A stretch of 64,000 nucleotides of DNA from NCBI RefSeq assembly GCF_006385705.1, contig NZ_VFRQ01000004.1:124001-188000 (forward strand). Direction: 5' to 3'. Shown here one piece after another: positions 30,681 to 40,748 of the stretch. Made by a program: the position numbers and the translations under genes. The notes below the pieces were generated by a model. That model was given only the letters and a program-made list of their open reading frames with translations. It had not been told where the DNA came from and did not search any database. This DNA comes from Pontibacter mangrovi. Lineage in GTDB: Bacteria; Bacteroidota; Bacteroidia; Cytophagales; Hymenobacteraceae. The first letter of the stretch is position 1. Every line of letters starts with the position of its first letter.

Positions 30681-31601
30681 ATGGGTAAAGAGAAGAATAA
30701 GAGATACTTGGTAGTAGTGGTGGGCCCAACGGCAGTAGGAAAAACCGACCTGTGCGTGCAGCTGGCCAGGCACTTCCAAACAGAAATCATCTCCGCTGAC
30801 TCCCGGCAATTTTTCCGGGAGATGAGCATCGGGACGGCAAAGCCAAGCCCTGCAGAGCAGCAAGGGGTAAAGCACCATTTCGTGGACTCGCATAGCATAA
30901 CGGAGGAGTATAGCGCCGGCGCTTTTGAGCAGGATGTGCTGGCGCTGCTGGAGCGCCTTTTCCAGGAGCATGAGGTGGTGATCATGACGGGAGGATCAGG
31001 ACTGTATGTGCGGGCCGTGCTGGAAGGAATGGATGAAATGCCGGAGATAGACCCACAGGTGCGGGCGCAACTGGCCGAGCAGTATGAACAGGAGGGGCTG
31101 CAGCCGCTACTGTTCATACTGCAGCAGTTGGACCCGGTATACTTTGCACAGGTAGACAAAGCCAATCCGCAGCGGGTGGTGCGCGCCCTGGAGGTATGCC
31201 TGGGCAGTGGCAAGCCTTATTCTTCTTTCAGGAGGAGCGAGGGGCAGGAGCGCCCTTTCCACATCATCAAAATTGGCCTTAACCGCGACAGGGCAGAGCT
31301 TTACAGCCGCATAGACCAGCGCATGGACCTGATGCTGGCGCAGGGACTGTCCGACGAAGCCAAAAGCCTGTACCCTTACCGGGAGCACAATGCGCTGCAG
31401 ACGGTGGGCTACAAAGAAATATTCGAGTACCTGGAAGGGAAGTATGATTGGGACGAGGCCGTCCGGTTGCTAAAGCGCAACAGCCGCCGCTACGCAAAGC
31501 GCCAGCTTACCTGGTTCAACAAAAGACCGGACGAGTATACCTGGTTTCACCCGGAGCAACAGGAGGAGATCGTTCGTTATATTAATGAGCGAATTTCTTG
31601 A
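30681..31601 (+). CDS. miaA: tRNA dimethylallyltransferase
   Basis: MiaA transfers dimethylallyl from DMAPP to N6 of A37 in tRNAs reading U-starting codons. The 306-residue protein opens with the P-loop VVVGPTAVGKTDL, then SADSRQFFREMSIGTAKP, VIMTGGSGLYVRAVL and the C-terminal RNSRRYAKRQLTWF, all diagnostic of the family. I chose the ATG at 30681 (MGKEKNKRYLVVVV). A longer frame from 30645 adds 12 residues that do not fit the family and overlap the promoter. It stands alone, divergent from the giant kinase. Confidence 0.95.
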   Translation: MGKEKNKRYLVVVVGPTAVGKTDLCVQLARHFQTEIISADSRQFFREMSIGTAKPSPAEQQGVKHHFVDSHSITEEYSAGAFEQDVLALLERLFQEHEVVIMTGGSGLYVRAVLEGMDEMPEIDPQVRAQLAEQYEQEGLQPLLFILQQLDPVYFAQVDKANPQRVVRALEVCLGSGKPYSSFRRSEGQERPFHIIKIGLNRDRAELYSRIDQRMDLMLAQGLSDEAKSLYPYREHNALQTVGYKEIFEYLEGKYDWDEAVRLLKRNSRRYAKRQLTWFNKRPDEYTWFHPEQQEEIVRYINERIS

Positions 31602-31652
31602 TGGCTGGTTGTTAATTGTTAAACTTGTACGATTCTTTTTCAAGCTGCTGCC

Positions 31653-31720
31653 ATACTTTATACTTGCCCCTTTTATACTTTGCTGATCATACAAAGTATG
31701 AACTTAGGGTACAAAGTATA
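31653..31720. repeat. Cluster of five AAGTAT/ATACTT motifs, including an inverted pair
   Basis: Five copies of the hexamer lie within about 70 bp of the gap between the convergent miaA and tamL genes. ATACTTTG (31675-31682) and CAAAGTAT (31692-31699) form a perfect 8-bp inverted repeat around a 9-nt loop. No classical T-run terminator is visible here, so this cluster may do that job or simply reflect the motif's abundance. Confidence 0.6.
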
Positions 31721-31767
31721 GGGGTGTTAGCAATCCCACAAAAGAGCGATCAACAATAAACCAGCAA

Positions 31768-34134
31768 TTAAAACGGATACCCGATAGCGATGTTCAGCAC
31801 CATGCCATAGTCGCCGTTGAAGCTGCCGTTAAACTTGTTCAGCACGAAGCGGTCGCCTTTGGGCAGGTAGGGCACCATCACCGGTATGCCCAGGTCCAGG
31901 CGGATCACGAAAAACTCAATGTCTATGCGCAGACCCACGCCAGTGCCCACGGCCAGCTCGCTCAGAAAGTCTTTTGCCTCAAATTTGGCCCCTTCTTTAT
32001 CTGTTTCGCGCAGGTTCCAGATGTTGCCGGCGTCAGCAAACACGGCGCCCTTAAAAAACCCCGTTATCGGGAAACGGTACTCCAGGTTCCCCTCCAGCCT
32101 GATGTCGCCGGTCTGGTCGAAGAATGAGAAAAGCAGGCTGTCGGGCACATTGTAAGAGCCTGGGCCAACGCTGCGCGCCCGGAAGGCCCGGATGCTGTTG
32201 GGGCCGCCAATGGAGAACTGCTTTACATAAGGCATGGTGGAGGAGTTGCCGTAGGAGTAGCCAATACCCGTTACCAGGCGCGCCACCAGCTGGCTCTCCT
32301 TGCCCAGGTTCAGGTAATGCCGGAAATCATTGTCGAGCAAGGTGTACTGCGCATAAGACTGGTTAACCAGGGTACGCGGCTCATCGTCGGTAGGGGGCGG
32401 GTTGCCCAGCAGCGACTGTACCCCGCTCATCAGGTTTCCCGAAATATCCAGCGTAACCTTGTTAAAGATATTTGAGAGCTTGTCTTTGCGCATTTGGTTG
32501 CTGTAGGTGAGCTGGTAAATAGCGCCAAGTATAAACTGGTCCTCAAAGCTGCGCCGCAAGTATGGGTTTGTGGTCAGTAAGTTTTCGAACGCCGGGGTAG
32601 TGTTGGCCAGGCGCACATACTGCAAATTAATGGGGGTGGCATCAAACGTAAGGGTCTCGCGCGGGCGCCAGGTATAGCCGTAAGAGGCGTTATAGGAGTT
32701 CATGTCGTAGTAGCCGGATCGGCTCAGGAAATTAAAGCCAAGCCCCATGCGCGTTTGCGGCACAAACTCGGTGCGCAGGTTATAAAAATCGAACGGCGAC
32801 ACAATGCGGGGAATGGCCAGCGTGGACTGCACGCCCAGCTCGTAGGAGGTAAGGTTGGTATTGCTCGGCTTCGACACCCCTTCCGGCGCGGTGCCCGTGC
32901 CCCTGCCGCCCACCTGCGACTCAAAGCTGCCGGTAACCTCTACGTTCAGCACCTCCGAACCCCGGAAGGTATTCCGGTTCCGGAACGATACTTTTACACC
33001 CGGGCCGGCAAAGTTATTCGATTTGGTGACCATCTGCGCCTCAGCCCGCAGCGATTTTCTCAGGGACGGTGTCAGGTAAATAAAGGCATCCAGCTTTCCG
33101 GCGGCGGCGGTGTCAGGTTCATAGTCTATGTTCACGAACTTGTAGGCCGAGAGCCCTGACAGGCGCTTGGTCGTGAGCAGGTGGTCTTCGCGGGTATAAA
33201 GGCTGTCGCTCTCCAGAAATACGCCGTCCAGCACATGCTTGGCTTTTACATAGTTCTCGTTCGGGATGTAGTGGTAGCCTTTGTAGTCGATGGTGTCGTT
33301 TACAGAGAGGCTGTCGCCGAGCGAGTAGTTGGCAAAAATAAAGATGTCGTCGAGGGCGTAGGGCTTAAGGGACTGCGCGGCGGCTGCCCTTTTAACGCGG
33401 AGCAGCACGTCAGCCTGGCGGTTGCCCACCGTGGTGTCTACGCTGAAGATGAGCAGGTCCGGGCTGAAAAAGTAATAGCCGCTGTTCTTGAGCACGCCAT
33501 CCAGCCGGATGCGCTCGTCGGTCATCACGCTCAGGTCGTAAGGCTCTCCCGGCTTTAGCAGCGATTCAGGCTTTGCCCTCTCTATTACCTGGTGCACCTG
33601 CAGCGAGTCATCCAACGTATACTTGATGTTGCGCAGGCGGTAAGGCTCCCCTACACGGGCGGTCCAGGCAATGGTGCCTTTCTTTTTGGCGGTGTCGATG
33701 TCGGTGGTGCTGCTTACGCTGTTGATAAAGTAGCCCCGGTTGTGCAGGCGGCTGCTCATCACCTGGCTCACGCTGCCCGTATCCACCTGCGAGACCAGCA
33801 CCGGCGGCTCCCCGAGCTTGGTCATGATCCAGTGCTTCAGGCCTTTGTCCTTTTCGGTATAGAACGCGTTGTAAATGCCTAGTTTCGGGCGCAGCCCAAG
33901 TATGGAGGCGTTTGGCTCGGGGCGCACAGTGGCGCTCAGTTCCGTCTCTAACTCAGGGCCGCGCTGGCTGCTGTCGTTTTCATCCTCCACGTTTACGGAG
34001 AAGCCGGTAAACAAGGCATCGCCCTCCGGCACCGTTTTTGTAACGCTACAGCCCGCCAAAAGCACCTGGGCCAGCAGCAGTGGCAAAAGTATGGCTACAG
34101 GCAGTTTTCTACTGCTTGGGTAGTGTCTCAGCAT
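31768..34134 (-). CDS. tamL: Outer-membrane Omp85-family lipoprotein TamL (TamA-like assembly factor)
   Basis: The 788-residue protein starts with a lipoprotein signal (LLLAQVLLAGC, Cys near 28). POTRA-like repeats occupy about 45-370 (for example EPYRLRNIKYTLDDSL and EPYDLSVMTDERIRLDG). The C-terminal half is an Omp85 beta-barrel with QFSIGGPNSIRAFRARSVGPGSY (near 660-680) and a terminal aromatic residue (IAIGYPF). Bacteroidota encode a lipidated TamA variant, TamL, beside TamB; this arrangement is seen here with only 5 bp between the genes. It should insert outer-membrane proteins or connect envelope layers for lipid transport together with TamB. Confidence 0.9.
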   Translation of the reverse strand: MLRHYPSSRKLPVAILLPLLLAQVLLAGCSVTKTVPEGDALFTGFSVNVEDENDSSQRGPELETELSATVRPEPNASILGLRPKLGIYNAFYTEKDKGLKHWIMTKLGEPPVLVSQVDTGSVSQVMSSRLHNRGYFINSVSSTTDIDTAKKKGTIAWTARVGEPYRLRNIKYTLDDSLQVHQVIERAKPESLLKPGEPYDLSVMTDERIRLDGVLKNSGYYFFSPDLLIFSVDTTVGNRQADVLLRVKRAAAAQSLKPYALDDIFIFANYSLGDSLSVNDTIDYKGYHYIPNENYVKAKHVLDGVFLESDSLYTREDHLLTTKRLSGLSAYKFVNIDYEPDTAAAGKLDAFIYLTPSLRKSLRAEAQMVTKSNNFAGPGVKVSFRNRNTFRGSEVLNVEVTGSFESQVGGRGTGTAPEGVSKPSNTNLTSYELGVQSTLAIPRIVSPFDFYNLRTEFVPQTRMGLGFNFLSRSGYYDMNSYNASYGYTWRPRETLTFDATPINLQYVRLANTTPAFENLLTTNPYLRRSFEDQFILGAIYQLTYSNQMRKDKLSNIFNKVTLDISGNLMSGVQSLLGNPPPTDDEPRTLVNQSYAQYTLLDNDFRHYLNLGKESQLVARLVTGIGYSYGNSSTMPYVKQFSIGGPNSIRAFRARSVGPGSYNVPDSLLFSFFDQTGDIRLEGNLEYRFPITGFFKGAVFADAGNIWNLRETDKEGAKFEAKDFLSELAVGTGVGLRIDIEFFVIRLDLGIPVMVPYLPKGDRFVLNKFNGSFNGDYGMVLNIAIGYPF

Positions 34135-34139
34135 ACAGA

Positions 34140-37100
34140 TTATTCTCTACCTTCTTCTTTAAGATCCTTTTCTTGTTTTAGCTCCTCCTCCTGCTTTCTG
34201 AACTCGCGGGCAGCCTCCAGCTTGCGCTCCTCGTCGCGGCGGCGGCGGCTCTCCAGGTCGCGGAACAGGTCGGAGAAGTTGTTGTACTCCCGCACAAAAA
34301 TGAGCGACACGCCCGTGGCACGCACATCGCCACCCTCAATAATGCCCTCGTACTGGTTGCGCTGGAAGCCCCGCACCCGCAGCGACCCGCTTTCGGTTAA
34401 AGAGTACTCCACAGAAATGTCGCCGCCAAAGCCGCTCATGGTCTGGTTTGATTGGCTGCCGCCTTCCAGCCCGATGTCGGTGCCGACCCGCACGGTAAGC
34501 CTGTCGTTCAGGAACTGCTGGCGCATGGCCACGTTCAGGTCGGTGCGGCCCTGCGCAGAGCCGGAGGAGTAGTCCTGGTAAGAGTCGACGCCTAGCTCAA
34601 GCCCTAGCCCGCCGGCATAGCGGTTGGTCAGTTGGTTCAGCTGGTCCGTCATTACCTGGCTTAGGCTGTTGCGGGCCGAGGCCTCAAAGCCGCCGCCGGA
34701 GCTGCTGAGCGGGTCGGGGGCCATAAAGCGGTTGAGCACCAGCAGCGAGAAAACCTGCTTGTTCATCTCCGATTCGTCCTGGCGCAGGTTGCCCAGGCTG
34801 GTGAGCACGATGGGCGGCACGCTGCCGCGCCTGTTCTCGGGCATTTGTATGTCAAAGGTGATGTCAGGGGTGAGGATATCATTGCGCACGTACACGTATA
34901 CCTGAAACGGCTCCTGGTTGCGCAGCGCCGGGTCTTGGTAAGAGGCCGCCTGTGATGCCACCAGCTCCTGGGGGGCAGCCTCTACGGTATAAATGGCCGT
35001 GATATCCATGTTGGCCTGCAGCGGGTCGCCGGTCCAGTTGATGTAGCTGCCTTCGGCAATGTCGAGCTCCCGCGAAGCCAGGTCGTAAAAATCCATGCTG
35101 TACTTTCCGTCCGTCACGGTAAAGCGGCCCGACATGTTCATCTCCCCGCTCGGGCGCATGCCGATGTAGAGCGGGTCTGCGGTGCCGCGCACGGTCAGGT
35201 TATCCCCTGTGGTGGGGTCTATCACAATGGTGATGGGCGTTTCGTCGGTAACGGTGAGTTGGGCCTCCACATTGGCCCCCACAAAACCGGTTACCTCGGT
35301 TGTGTCGGCCTGTTCTGCACGCAGGATGCGGGTCATCTCCGGGTTCAGGTTCACAAATTCCACGATGCCTTCCCGTTCGGCGGCGCCCACCTCATCGGCA
35401 GGTATAACCGTGGTAAAGTCTGAGCCATCCAACACCTTAGCGTTTACCTTTATGTTTGGCTCCAGCATGTTTCCGGTAATGGAGGCGTCTGCTGAGACGT
35501 AAACAGTGCCGTAAAAAAGGCTGTTGTCCTGGGCGGTGGAGTTAAGCGCCAGAAAGCGCTCGGTGTCAACATTCAGCCCAAACGTGAAGTCGGTATAGTT
35601 CTCCGTCAGGATATTGCCGTTGATCACCAGATCGTTGCCCAGCGAGTCGGTGATGGTGAAGTTGGGGAAGCTGATGCCCTGCTGGTTGAAGTCGAGCCGT
35701 TCGTTCTCCAGCGTAAACAGAGAGCCCAGCATGGTGATGTTGAACTGCGCCCGGTCAAAGTCTAACTGGCCCTGAATGTCGGGTTGCGCTAAAGTGCCTG
35801 TAATGCGCAGGTCGCCGCTGGCGCTGCCATCGAGCTGCTTCACCATGCCTGCCATAAAGCCCTCCAGCGAGGCCATGTTCAGGGTGCCGATGTTGGCGTT
35901 CATGTTCAGAAGCGTGGCATTGGGCTGCATCTCCATAAAGCCGCCTACTGTTACCTGGTTGCTGTTGCCGGTGAGGCGGGCATCTATGTTATAGCGGTTG
36001 CCGCTGGGGTTGCTTGCCTGTAGCGCCAGGTTTCCTACCGGTACGCCCTCGTAGGCAAAGTCATCCACCGTCAGGTCGGCGGTAAAGGCCATGTTGTCCA
36101 GCAATATATTTTGGATGGTGGCGGTGCCGTTGATAGTGCCCGAGATCAGACTGTCCTGCGGCTGCTGCACAGTGCGCATCAGGTAGCCGATATCCAGGTT
36201 CTCGAACGTGGCGGTTAGCGGCGCTTGCGGCGATACCGGGCCGGAGCTGTTCAGAAGTATAGCCTGCCCGTTGTGCTGCAGCCTGATGTTATTAGCATAC
36301 AGCAGGTTGGTGTCGAACTGCAGGTAGTTGTCCTGTGGCACATCCCAGTCATCACCGTTGATGACGAGCTGATCGGGGTTAAAGGCGAAGCGGTAGCCGC
36401 GGCCCAGGCTATTTAATACGCCTCCTATCACCAGCCGCTCTTTTTGGCGGGCGCTGTCTCCGGCAATGGTCAGCCGCAGGGCCAGCTCGTTGTCGCGGGC
36501 GGCGCCGTCCAGGGTAATGTTGTCCATCGTGAGCGACGGGGAGATGAGGTGCTGCAGGTTCAGGTTATAGCCCAGCTCTTCGCGGTTGCCATCCACGGCC
36601 AGGTCCAGGTTCTGTAACGTATAGTCGGTGTATACGAGTTTGCTGATGCTGCCCTTCAGCTGTAGCTGCTGGTTCTCGCCGTTGTAGCTTGCCGTAATCG
36701 GCCCGGCAGGCTGTAGCTGCTCCAGCCCCGGCACAAACGCTAAAATCAAGCCCGTCTTTTTCAGGTCGACGGTGGCCGTAAAGTCTTCCAGGTTCAGGTT
36801 GGCAGGGTAGGGCGGGTCCGGCTGCAGGTCCAGGTAGTTGGAGAAATGCTTTTGCAGCGCCGTTGGCAGGGTAGCGAGCGAGTTCTGGAAGTGCATCTCC
36901 GCATCGGCCACATCAGACTGCAAGGCTATGTCGGCATTCTCCCCCCGCTGCTGCAGCGTCATCACCAGCGAATCGATAGGATAGCTTTTGCCTGACTGCG
37001 CCACCACCAGTTCCTGCCCCTGCAGCTTTCCGCTGATGGTGCTGGCCTCGGCGCCGGTAAAATCGCCCTGTAGCTTGCCTTGAATGCTTAGCGGCTCGGG

Positions 37101-39182
37101 GTACAGGTTCAGGGCCTGCAGGTTGGCGCGGGCCAGGTCCAGGTTAAACGTATAAGCCGGCTGGGTGGTGTCGCGCAGGTTAAAGGTGCCGGCCAGGTCA
37201 AAGGCCAGGTTCTTATCGTCTGCAGTGGCCTCTACCTCGTACAGGTTCCGGTTGATGGTGGCGTTCAGGTCGATGTCGTTGTAAGTATAGCTGTTGTAGT
37301 CGAGTAGCTGCACATCGGCCTGCACCTTGGCGCGCATTGTTTCGGGGGTAAGGCCGGTGCCTTGCGCCTTGGCGTTCAGGGCTACTTTGCCGAGCCCGAG
37401 GCTGTCGGTCATCAGTTGGTTTAAGGCAAAGCCGCCGGAGCGGACAGTGGCCGTGAAGCTTTCGTTGGCGCCCATATCCACCTTGGCCACCACATTGCCG
37501 AACGAAGTGCGCAGGTCGGCGTTGGCGTCGAAGTTGGTGAGGCTGCCTTTGTAGTTGCCCTCCAGGCTCATCTGGGCCGGCAGCCTGAAGTTGGGCGGAA
37601 TGGTGCCGGCCGGAACCAGCGCCTGCACGTCGGTGCGGGTGGTGGCAAAGCGGCCGATGTGCAGGTCTAAGTATAAATTATCCGGGTCCATGGCGTTTCG
37701 AACGTTGCCGCTCACCGCTACACGCGTGTCGCTAAGCCCGGACAGTTGAAGGTGCTGTACGCGCAGGTTGTCCAGTTGCCCCTTGGCCTTGGCCGATACC
37801 TTGATGTTGGAGTTTGCTATACTTTGGAAAGAGGGGTTACTGGCCATGTCGGGCATAAAGTATAGCACATCCTGCATGCCGATGTAGCTGTTCTCGATGT
37901 CCACGTTCAGGCCCACCTGTTCCGGCTTATCGGCTATCTGCGCCAGGGAGGGGTAGGTCATGGACAGGTCGTTCTGCAGGTGGCTGTGGCCGGTTTGCAG
38001 TTCCAGGTTGGCGAGGCTGGCGCTGGTGGAGTCCACGGTGATCTCGGCTTCCAGGTTTTTGAGCTTAAAGCCGCTTTGCTCCTGCAGGGTAAACTGGTTC
38101 AGGTCGGCGCGGATGCGGTTCAGGCTGTAAAGTATGTCTTGCGCGTCCAGCGTTACGTCCGTAAACTTCAGGTGGTCGTAGTCCATGCCGCTGGGCTGTT
38201 TGGGAGCGTTAAAGTTGTCGAAGGCCACATCCAGGTTGCTCACGTCGATCCCGCCAAGGGTTACCACCCAATTTACAGGCTGCCCTTTGGCCTGCTCCAC
38301 CGATTTGTCCAGCTCCTCCACGGTTCGTTCCGGGTTTATAGCCAGCGAGTCGGAGGGTTTATACTTCTCCTGCACATACTTCAGGTCGGTGTCGTGCAGG
38401 GAAAAGCTTTCCAGCTCCACCCGCGCGTTCGTCAGATCTATGTTGTCAGATACCACCTCCGACTCTCCCAGCGCCAGCTCCACACGCTGCTCGGCGGGGC
38501 GGCTCAGGTAACTCAGGCGGATGTTCTCCAGCGCCAGGCGGTTCAGCCCAAAATCCATTTCCAGGGGTTCATAGGCTGACGTGTCGGGGGGCGGAAGCTT
38601 GGTTTGCTCGTAGTCTACCCAGGTGTTGGCCAGCCGCACTTCGTCTACCAGGTAGCGCTGCTCTTCCAGGTTCAGTTCCTCCATGGTGGTGGTCAGCTCG
38701 CCCACGCGGGTTTTAATGTAGTTGCCGCCGGCCTCATCCCAAAACACCACATACACGTTGTCCAGGTTTACGGTGCCCAGGCTTATCTGCATGGCGGAGG
38801 CCGTGTCGGCGGGCTGTGCGGCGGCGGTGTCGGTGGCAAAGGCCTCCGTGATAAAATCGAAGTTGGTAGTGCTGTCTTCGCGGATGTGCAGCTTCAGGGT
38901 GGTGTTGTCCAAGTCTACTTTGCTGATGTTCACCTCGCCTTTGATCAACGAAAGTATGGCCATGTCCACGCCCAGCCGCTCGGAGTACCAGAGGGTGTCC
39001 TGCTGCTGGTCCTCCACATACACGTTCTTCAGCACCAGGGCGTTGCGCCAGTCGGTGGTAAAGCCTCCTATGTTCACTTCGGTGCCCAGGGTCTTCTGCA
39101 GGTAGTTCTCGCCTTGTTTGGCCAGGTAGTTCTGCACCCCCTGAAACTGCAGAGCGATGATGATAAGAAGAAGCAGCGCCAC
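34140..39182 (-). CDS. tamB: Translocation and assembly module protein TamB (DUF490)
   Basis: This AsmA/TamB-type protein of at least 1680 residues is a single N-terminal membrane helix followed by a long beta-rich periplasmic body. The C-terminal TamB domain lies roughly at 1180-1640, with LGNLRQDESEMNKQVFSLL near the end. The C-terminus is charged. The only standard start in frame is a GTG (39182), which would cut into the membrane helix (ALLLLIIIALQF). In-frame codons up to about 39276 encode a basic, typical pre-helix leader (LRVIASAKHIGKTILKVILW) but contain no ATG, GTG or TTG. Either a rare start (CTG, ATA, ATC) is used or the start codon is mutated or mis-sequenced. It is 5 bp upstream of tamL, with which it should act as a complex. 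Confidence 0.92.
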   Translation of the reverse strand: MALLLLIIIALQFQGVQNYLAKQGENYLQKTLGTEVNIGGFTTDWRNALVLKNVYVEDQQQDTLWYSERLGVDMAILSLIKGEVNISKVDLDNTTLKLHIREDSTTNFDFITEAFATDTAAAQPADTASAMQISLGTVNLDNVYVVFWDEAGGNYIKTRVGELTTTMEELNLEEQRYLVDEVRLANTWVDYEQTKLPPPDTSAYEPLEMDFGLNRLALENIRLSYLSRPAEQRVELALGESEVVSDNIDLTNARVELESFSLHDTDLKYVQEKYKPSDSLAINPERTVEELDKSVEQAKGQPVNWVVTLGGIDVSNLDVAFDNFNAPKQPSGMDYDHLKFTDVTLDAQDILYSLNRIRADLNQFTLQEQSGFKLKNLEAEITVDSTSASLANLELQTGHSHLQNDLSMTYPSLAQIADKPEQVGLNVDIENSYIGMQDVLYFMPDMASNPSFQSIANSNIKVSAKAKGQLDNLRVQHLQLSGLSDTRVAVSGNVRNAMDPDNLYLDLHIGRFATTRTDVQALVPAGTIPPNFRLPAQMSLEGNYKGSLTNFDANADLRTSFGNVVAKVDMGANESFTATVRSGGFALNQLMTDSLGLGKVALNAKAQGTGLTPETMRAKVQADVQLLDYNSYTYNDIDLNATINRNLYEVEATADDKNLAFDLAGTFNLRDTTQPAYTFNLDLARANLQALNLYPEPLSIQGKLQGDFTGAEASTISGKLQGQELVVAQSGKSYPIDSLVMTLQQRGENADIALQSDVADAEMHFQNSLATLPTALQKHFSNYLDLQPDPPYPANLNLEDFTATVDLKKTGLILAFVPGLEQLQPAGPITASYNGENQQLQLKGSISKLVYTDYTLQNLDLAVDGNREELGYNLNLQHLISPSLTMDNITLDGAARDNELALRLTIAGDSARQKERLVIGGVLNSLGRGYRFAFNPDQLVINGDDWDVPQDNYLQFDTNLLYANNIRLQHNGQAILLNSSGPVSPQAPLTATFENLDIGYLMRTVQQPQDSLISGTINGTATIQNILLDNMAFTADLTVDDFAYEGVPVGNLALQASNPSGNRYNIDARLTGNSNQVTVGGFMEMQPNATLLNMNANIGTLNMASLEGFMAGMVKQLDGSASGDLRITGTLAQPDIQGQLDFDRAQFNITMLGSLFTLENERLDFNQQGISFPNFTITDSLGNDLVINGNILTENYTDFTFGLNVDTERFLALNSTAQDNSLFYGTVYVSADASITGNMLEPNIKVNAKVLDGSDFTTVIPADEVGAAEREGIVEFVNLNPEMTRILRAEQADTTEVTGFVGANVEAQLTVTDETPITIVIDPTTGDNLTVRGTADPLYIGMRPSGEMNMSGRFTVTDGKYSMDFYDLASRELDIAEGSYINWTGDPLQANMDITAIYTVEAAPQELVASQAASYQDPALRNQEPFQVYVYVRNDILTPDITFDIQMPENRRGSVPPIVLTSLGNLRQDESEMNKQVFSLLVLNRFMAPDPLSSSGGGFEASARNSLSQVMTDQLNQLTNRYAGGLGLELGVDSYQDYSSGSAQGRTDLNVAMRQQFLNDRLTVRVGTDIGLEGGSQSNQTMSGFGGDISVEYSLTESGSLRVRGFQRNQYEGIIEGGDVRATGVSLIFVREYNNFSDLFRDLESRRRRDEERKLEAAREFRKQEEELKQEKDLKEEGRE

Positions 39183-39431
39183 GATGATGGCGAGGGGCCA
39201 AAGTATAACCTTCAGTATGGTTTTGCCTATGTGCTTTGCTGATGCGATGACTCTCAGGATTTTGGTTGTGCTTTGCTTTTACGGAAAAGTACCCGAAGGG
39301 ATAGGGCTTTGCCAATATTTAGCTGCAGTAAGAATAGGGTCGCCATTTCCTGTCGGGGTTGTAACACAGGTTGTAATAGCCAGCGGCAGGGGGAGGGGGC
39401 CGGAAAGGGCGGAAATGAAGGGCAAAAAGAA

Positions 39432-39469
39432 GCCCTACTGCCAGGAGGGAAACCTGTTGGCAGTAGGGC
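39432..39469 (-). terminator. Terminator after pfkA
   Basis: GCCCTACTGCCA (39432-39443) pairs perfectly with TGGCAGTAGGGC (39458-39469), a 12-bp stem. On the minus strand it is followed by CTTCTTTTT. It lies 24 bp beyond the pfkA stop codon. The rest of the 39277-39492 gap shows no gene. Confidence 0.85.
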
Positions 39470-39492
39470 CGGAAAATCTTGGTGGTTTATAC

Positions 39493-40464
39493 TTACACCG
39501 AAAGGATGTTGACCATGTTCAGGTAGTGCGGGTTGATGAGCTTGTCTTTGGTGATGGTCTCGATGAACGGCGTGTACACCAACTCACCGTTGATGATGCC
39601 GGCCATCACGCACTTCTCGCCCTTCAGCAGGCCTTCCACGCAGGCAATGCCTAGCTGGCTGGCCAGCATGCGGTCGGCGGCGGTTGGGGCACCGCCACGC
39701 TGTACGTGGCCCAGTATGGTGACGCGGGCATCCATGTGCGGCAGCTCCTCCTGCACTTTGGCGGCTACCTGCGAGGCGTTGCCAGCTTCGTCGCCTTCGG
39801 CCACAATCACGATAAAGGACGTTTTAGAGCGGTTCCAGCCGGTGCGGAGGGCGTCCACCACGTTCTCTATGCTTGTCTCGGCCTCCGGTATCATCACGAT
39901 CTCGGCACCGCCGCCAATGGCGCAAGGGATGGCAATGTAGCCGGAGTCGCGGCCCATTACCTCGATAAAGAACACGCGGTCGTGGCTGTCTGCCGTGTCA
40001 CGGATCTTGTCGATGGCGTCGAGGGCGGTGTTTACTGCTGTGTCGTAGCCGATGGTATAGTCTGTGCCGTACAGGTCGTTGTCGATGGTGCCGGGGGCGC
40101 CCACGATCGGAATGCCAAACTCCTCATAAAAGATGTTGGCCCCGGTAAAAGTGCCGTCGCCGCCAATGCACACCAAGCCTTCGATGCCGTGCTTCTGCAG
40201 CTGCTCATAGGCCTGCTTACGGCCCTCTGGGGTCACAAAGTCCTTGCTGCGGGCTGAGCGCAGTATGGTGCCACCTTTCTGGATAATATTGCTTACGGTG
40301 TGCGAGTCCATTTTGTAGATCTCGCCCTTGATCATGCCTTTATAGCCACGGTGAATGCCATATACTTCTATCCCATGATAAACAGCGGCCCTCACAATCG
40401 CTCTGATACATGCGTTCATGCCCGGCGCGTCGCCGCCTGAAGTAAAGACTCCAATTTTCTTCAT
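39493..40464 (-). CDS. pfkA: ATP-dependent 6-phosphofructokinase
   Basis: PfkA phosphorylates fructose 6-phosphate in glycolysis. The 323-residue protein has IGVFTSGGDAPGMNACIRA, GGDGTFTGA, the catalytic GTIDNDLYGTDYTIGYDTA and EVMGRDSGYIA, all standard for the bacterial enzyme. Length is typical. The ORF is open 31 codons further upstream, but the ATG at 40464 (MKKIGVFTSGG) is clearly the family start. It is monocistronic, with its own terminator at 39432-39469. Confidence 0.96.
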   Translation of the reverse strand: MKKIGVFTSGGDAPGMNACIRAIVRAAVYHGIEVYGIHRGYKGMIKGEIYKMDSHTVSNIIQKGGTILRSARSKDFVTPEGRKQAYEQLQKHGIEGLVCIGGDGTFTGANIFYEEFGIPIVGAPGTIDNDLYGTDYTIGYDTAVNTALDAIDKIRDTADSHDRVFFIEVMGRDSGYIAIPCAIGGGAEIVMIPEAETSIENVVDALRTGWNRSKTSFIVIVAEGDEAGNASQVAAKVQEELPHMDARVTILGHVQRGGAPTAADRMLASQLGIACVEGLLKGEKCVMAGIINGELVYTPFIETITKDKLINPHYLNMVNILSV

Positions 40465-40748
40465 GGTGTTAATGTCTCTGTTAGTTGCGGTAATATTACT
40501 CAAAATCCGATATACGAACGTTAAATTAATTTTAACTTGTGCCTGGCACCGTATCATCGATAAAAACTGACGATATTCTGCGACTTTAAATAGAGGAAAC
40601 CGTATGTTATAGCGGAACGCCGTACGCTTGCTCTATTGTGGGGGTTGCTGCCTCAGGAATTGAGGTTGTTCCCGGCTTTTGAGGCGCAGGAACGGTGTCA
40701 GCACAAATTGGAGCCCAATTAAACTAATTTAACCTACAGAGGCAACGT

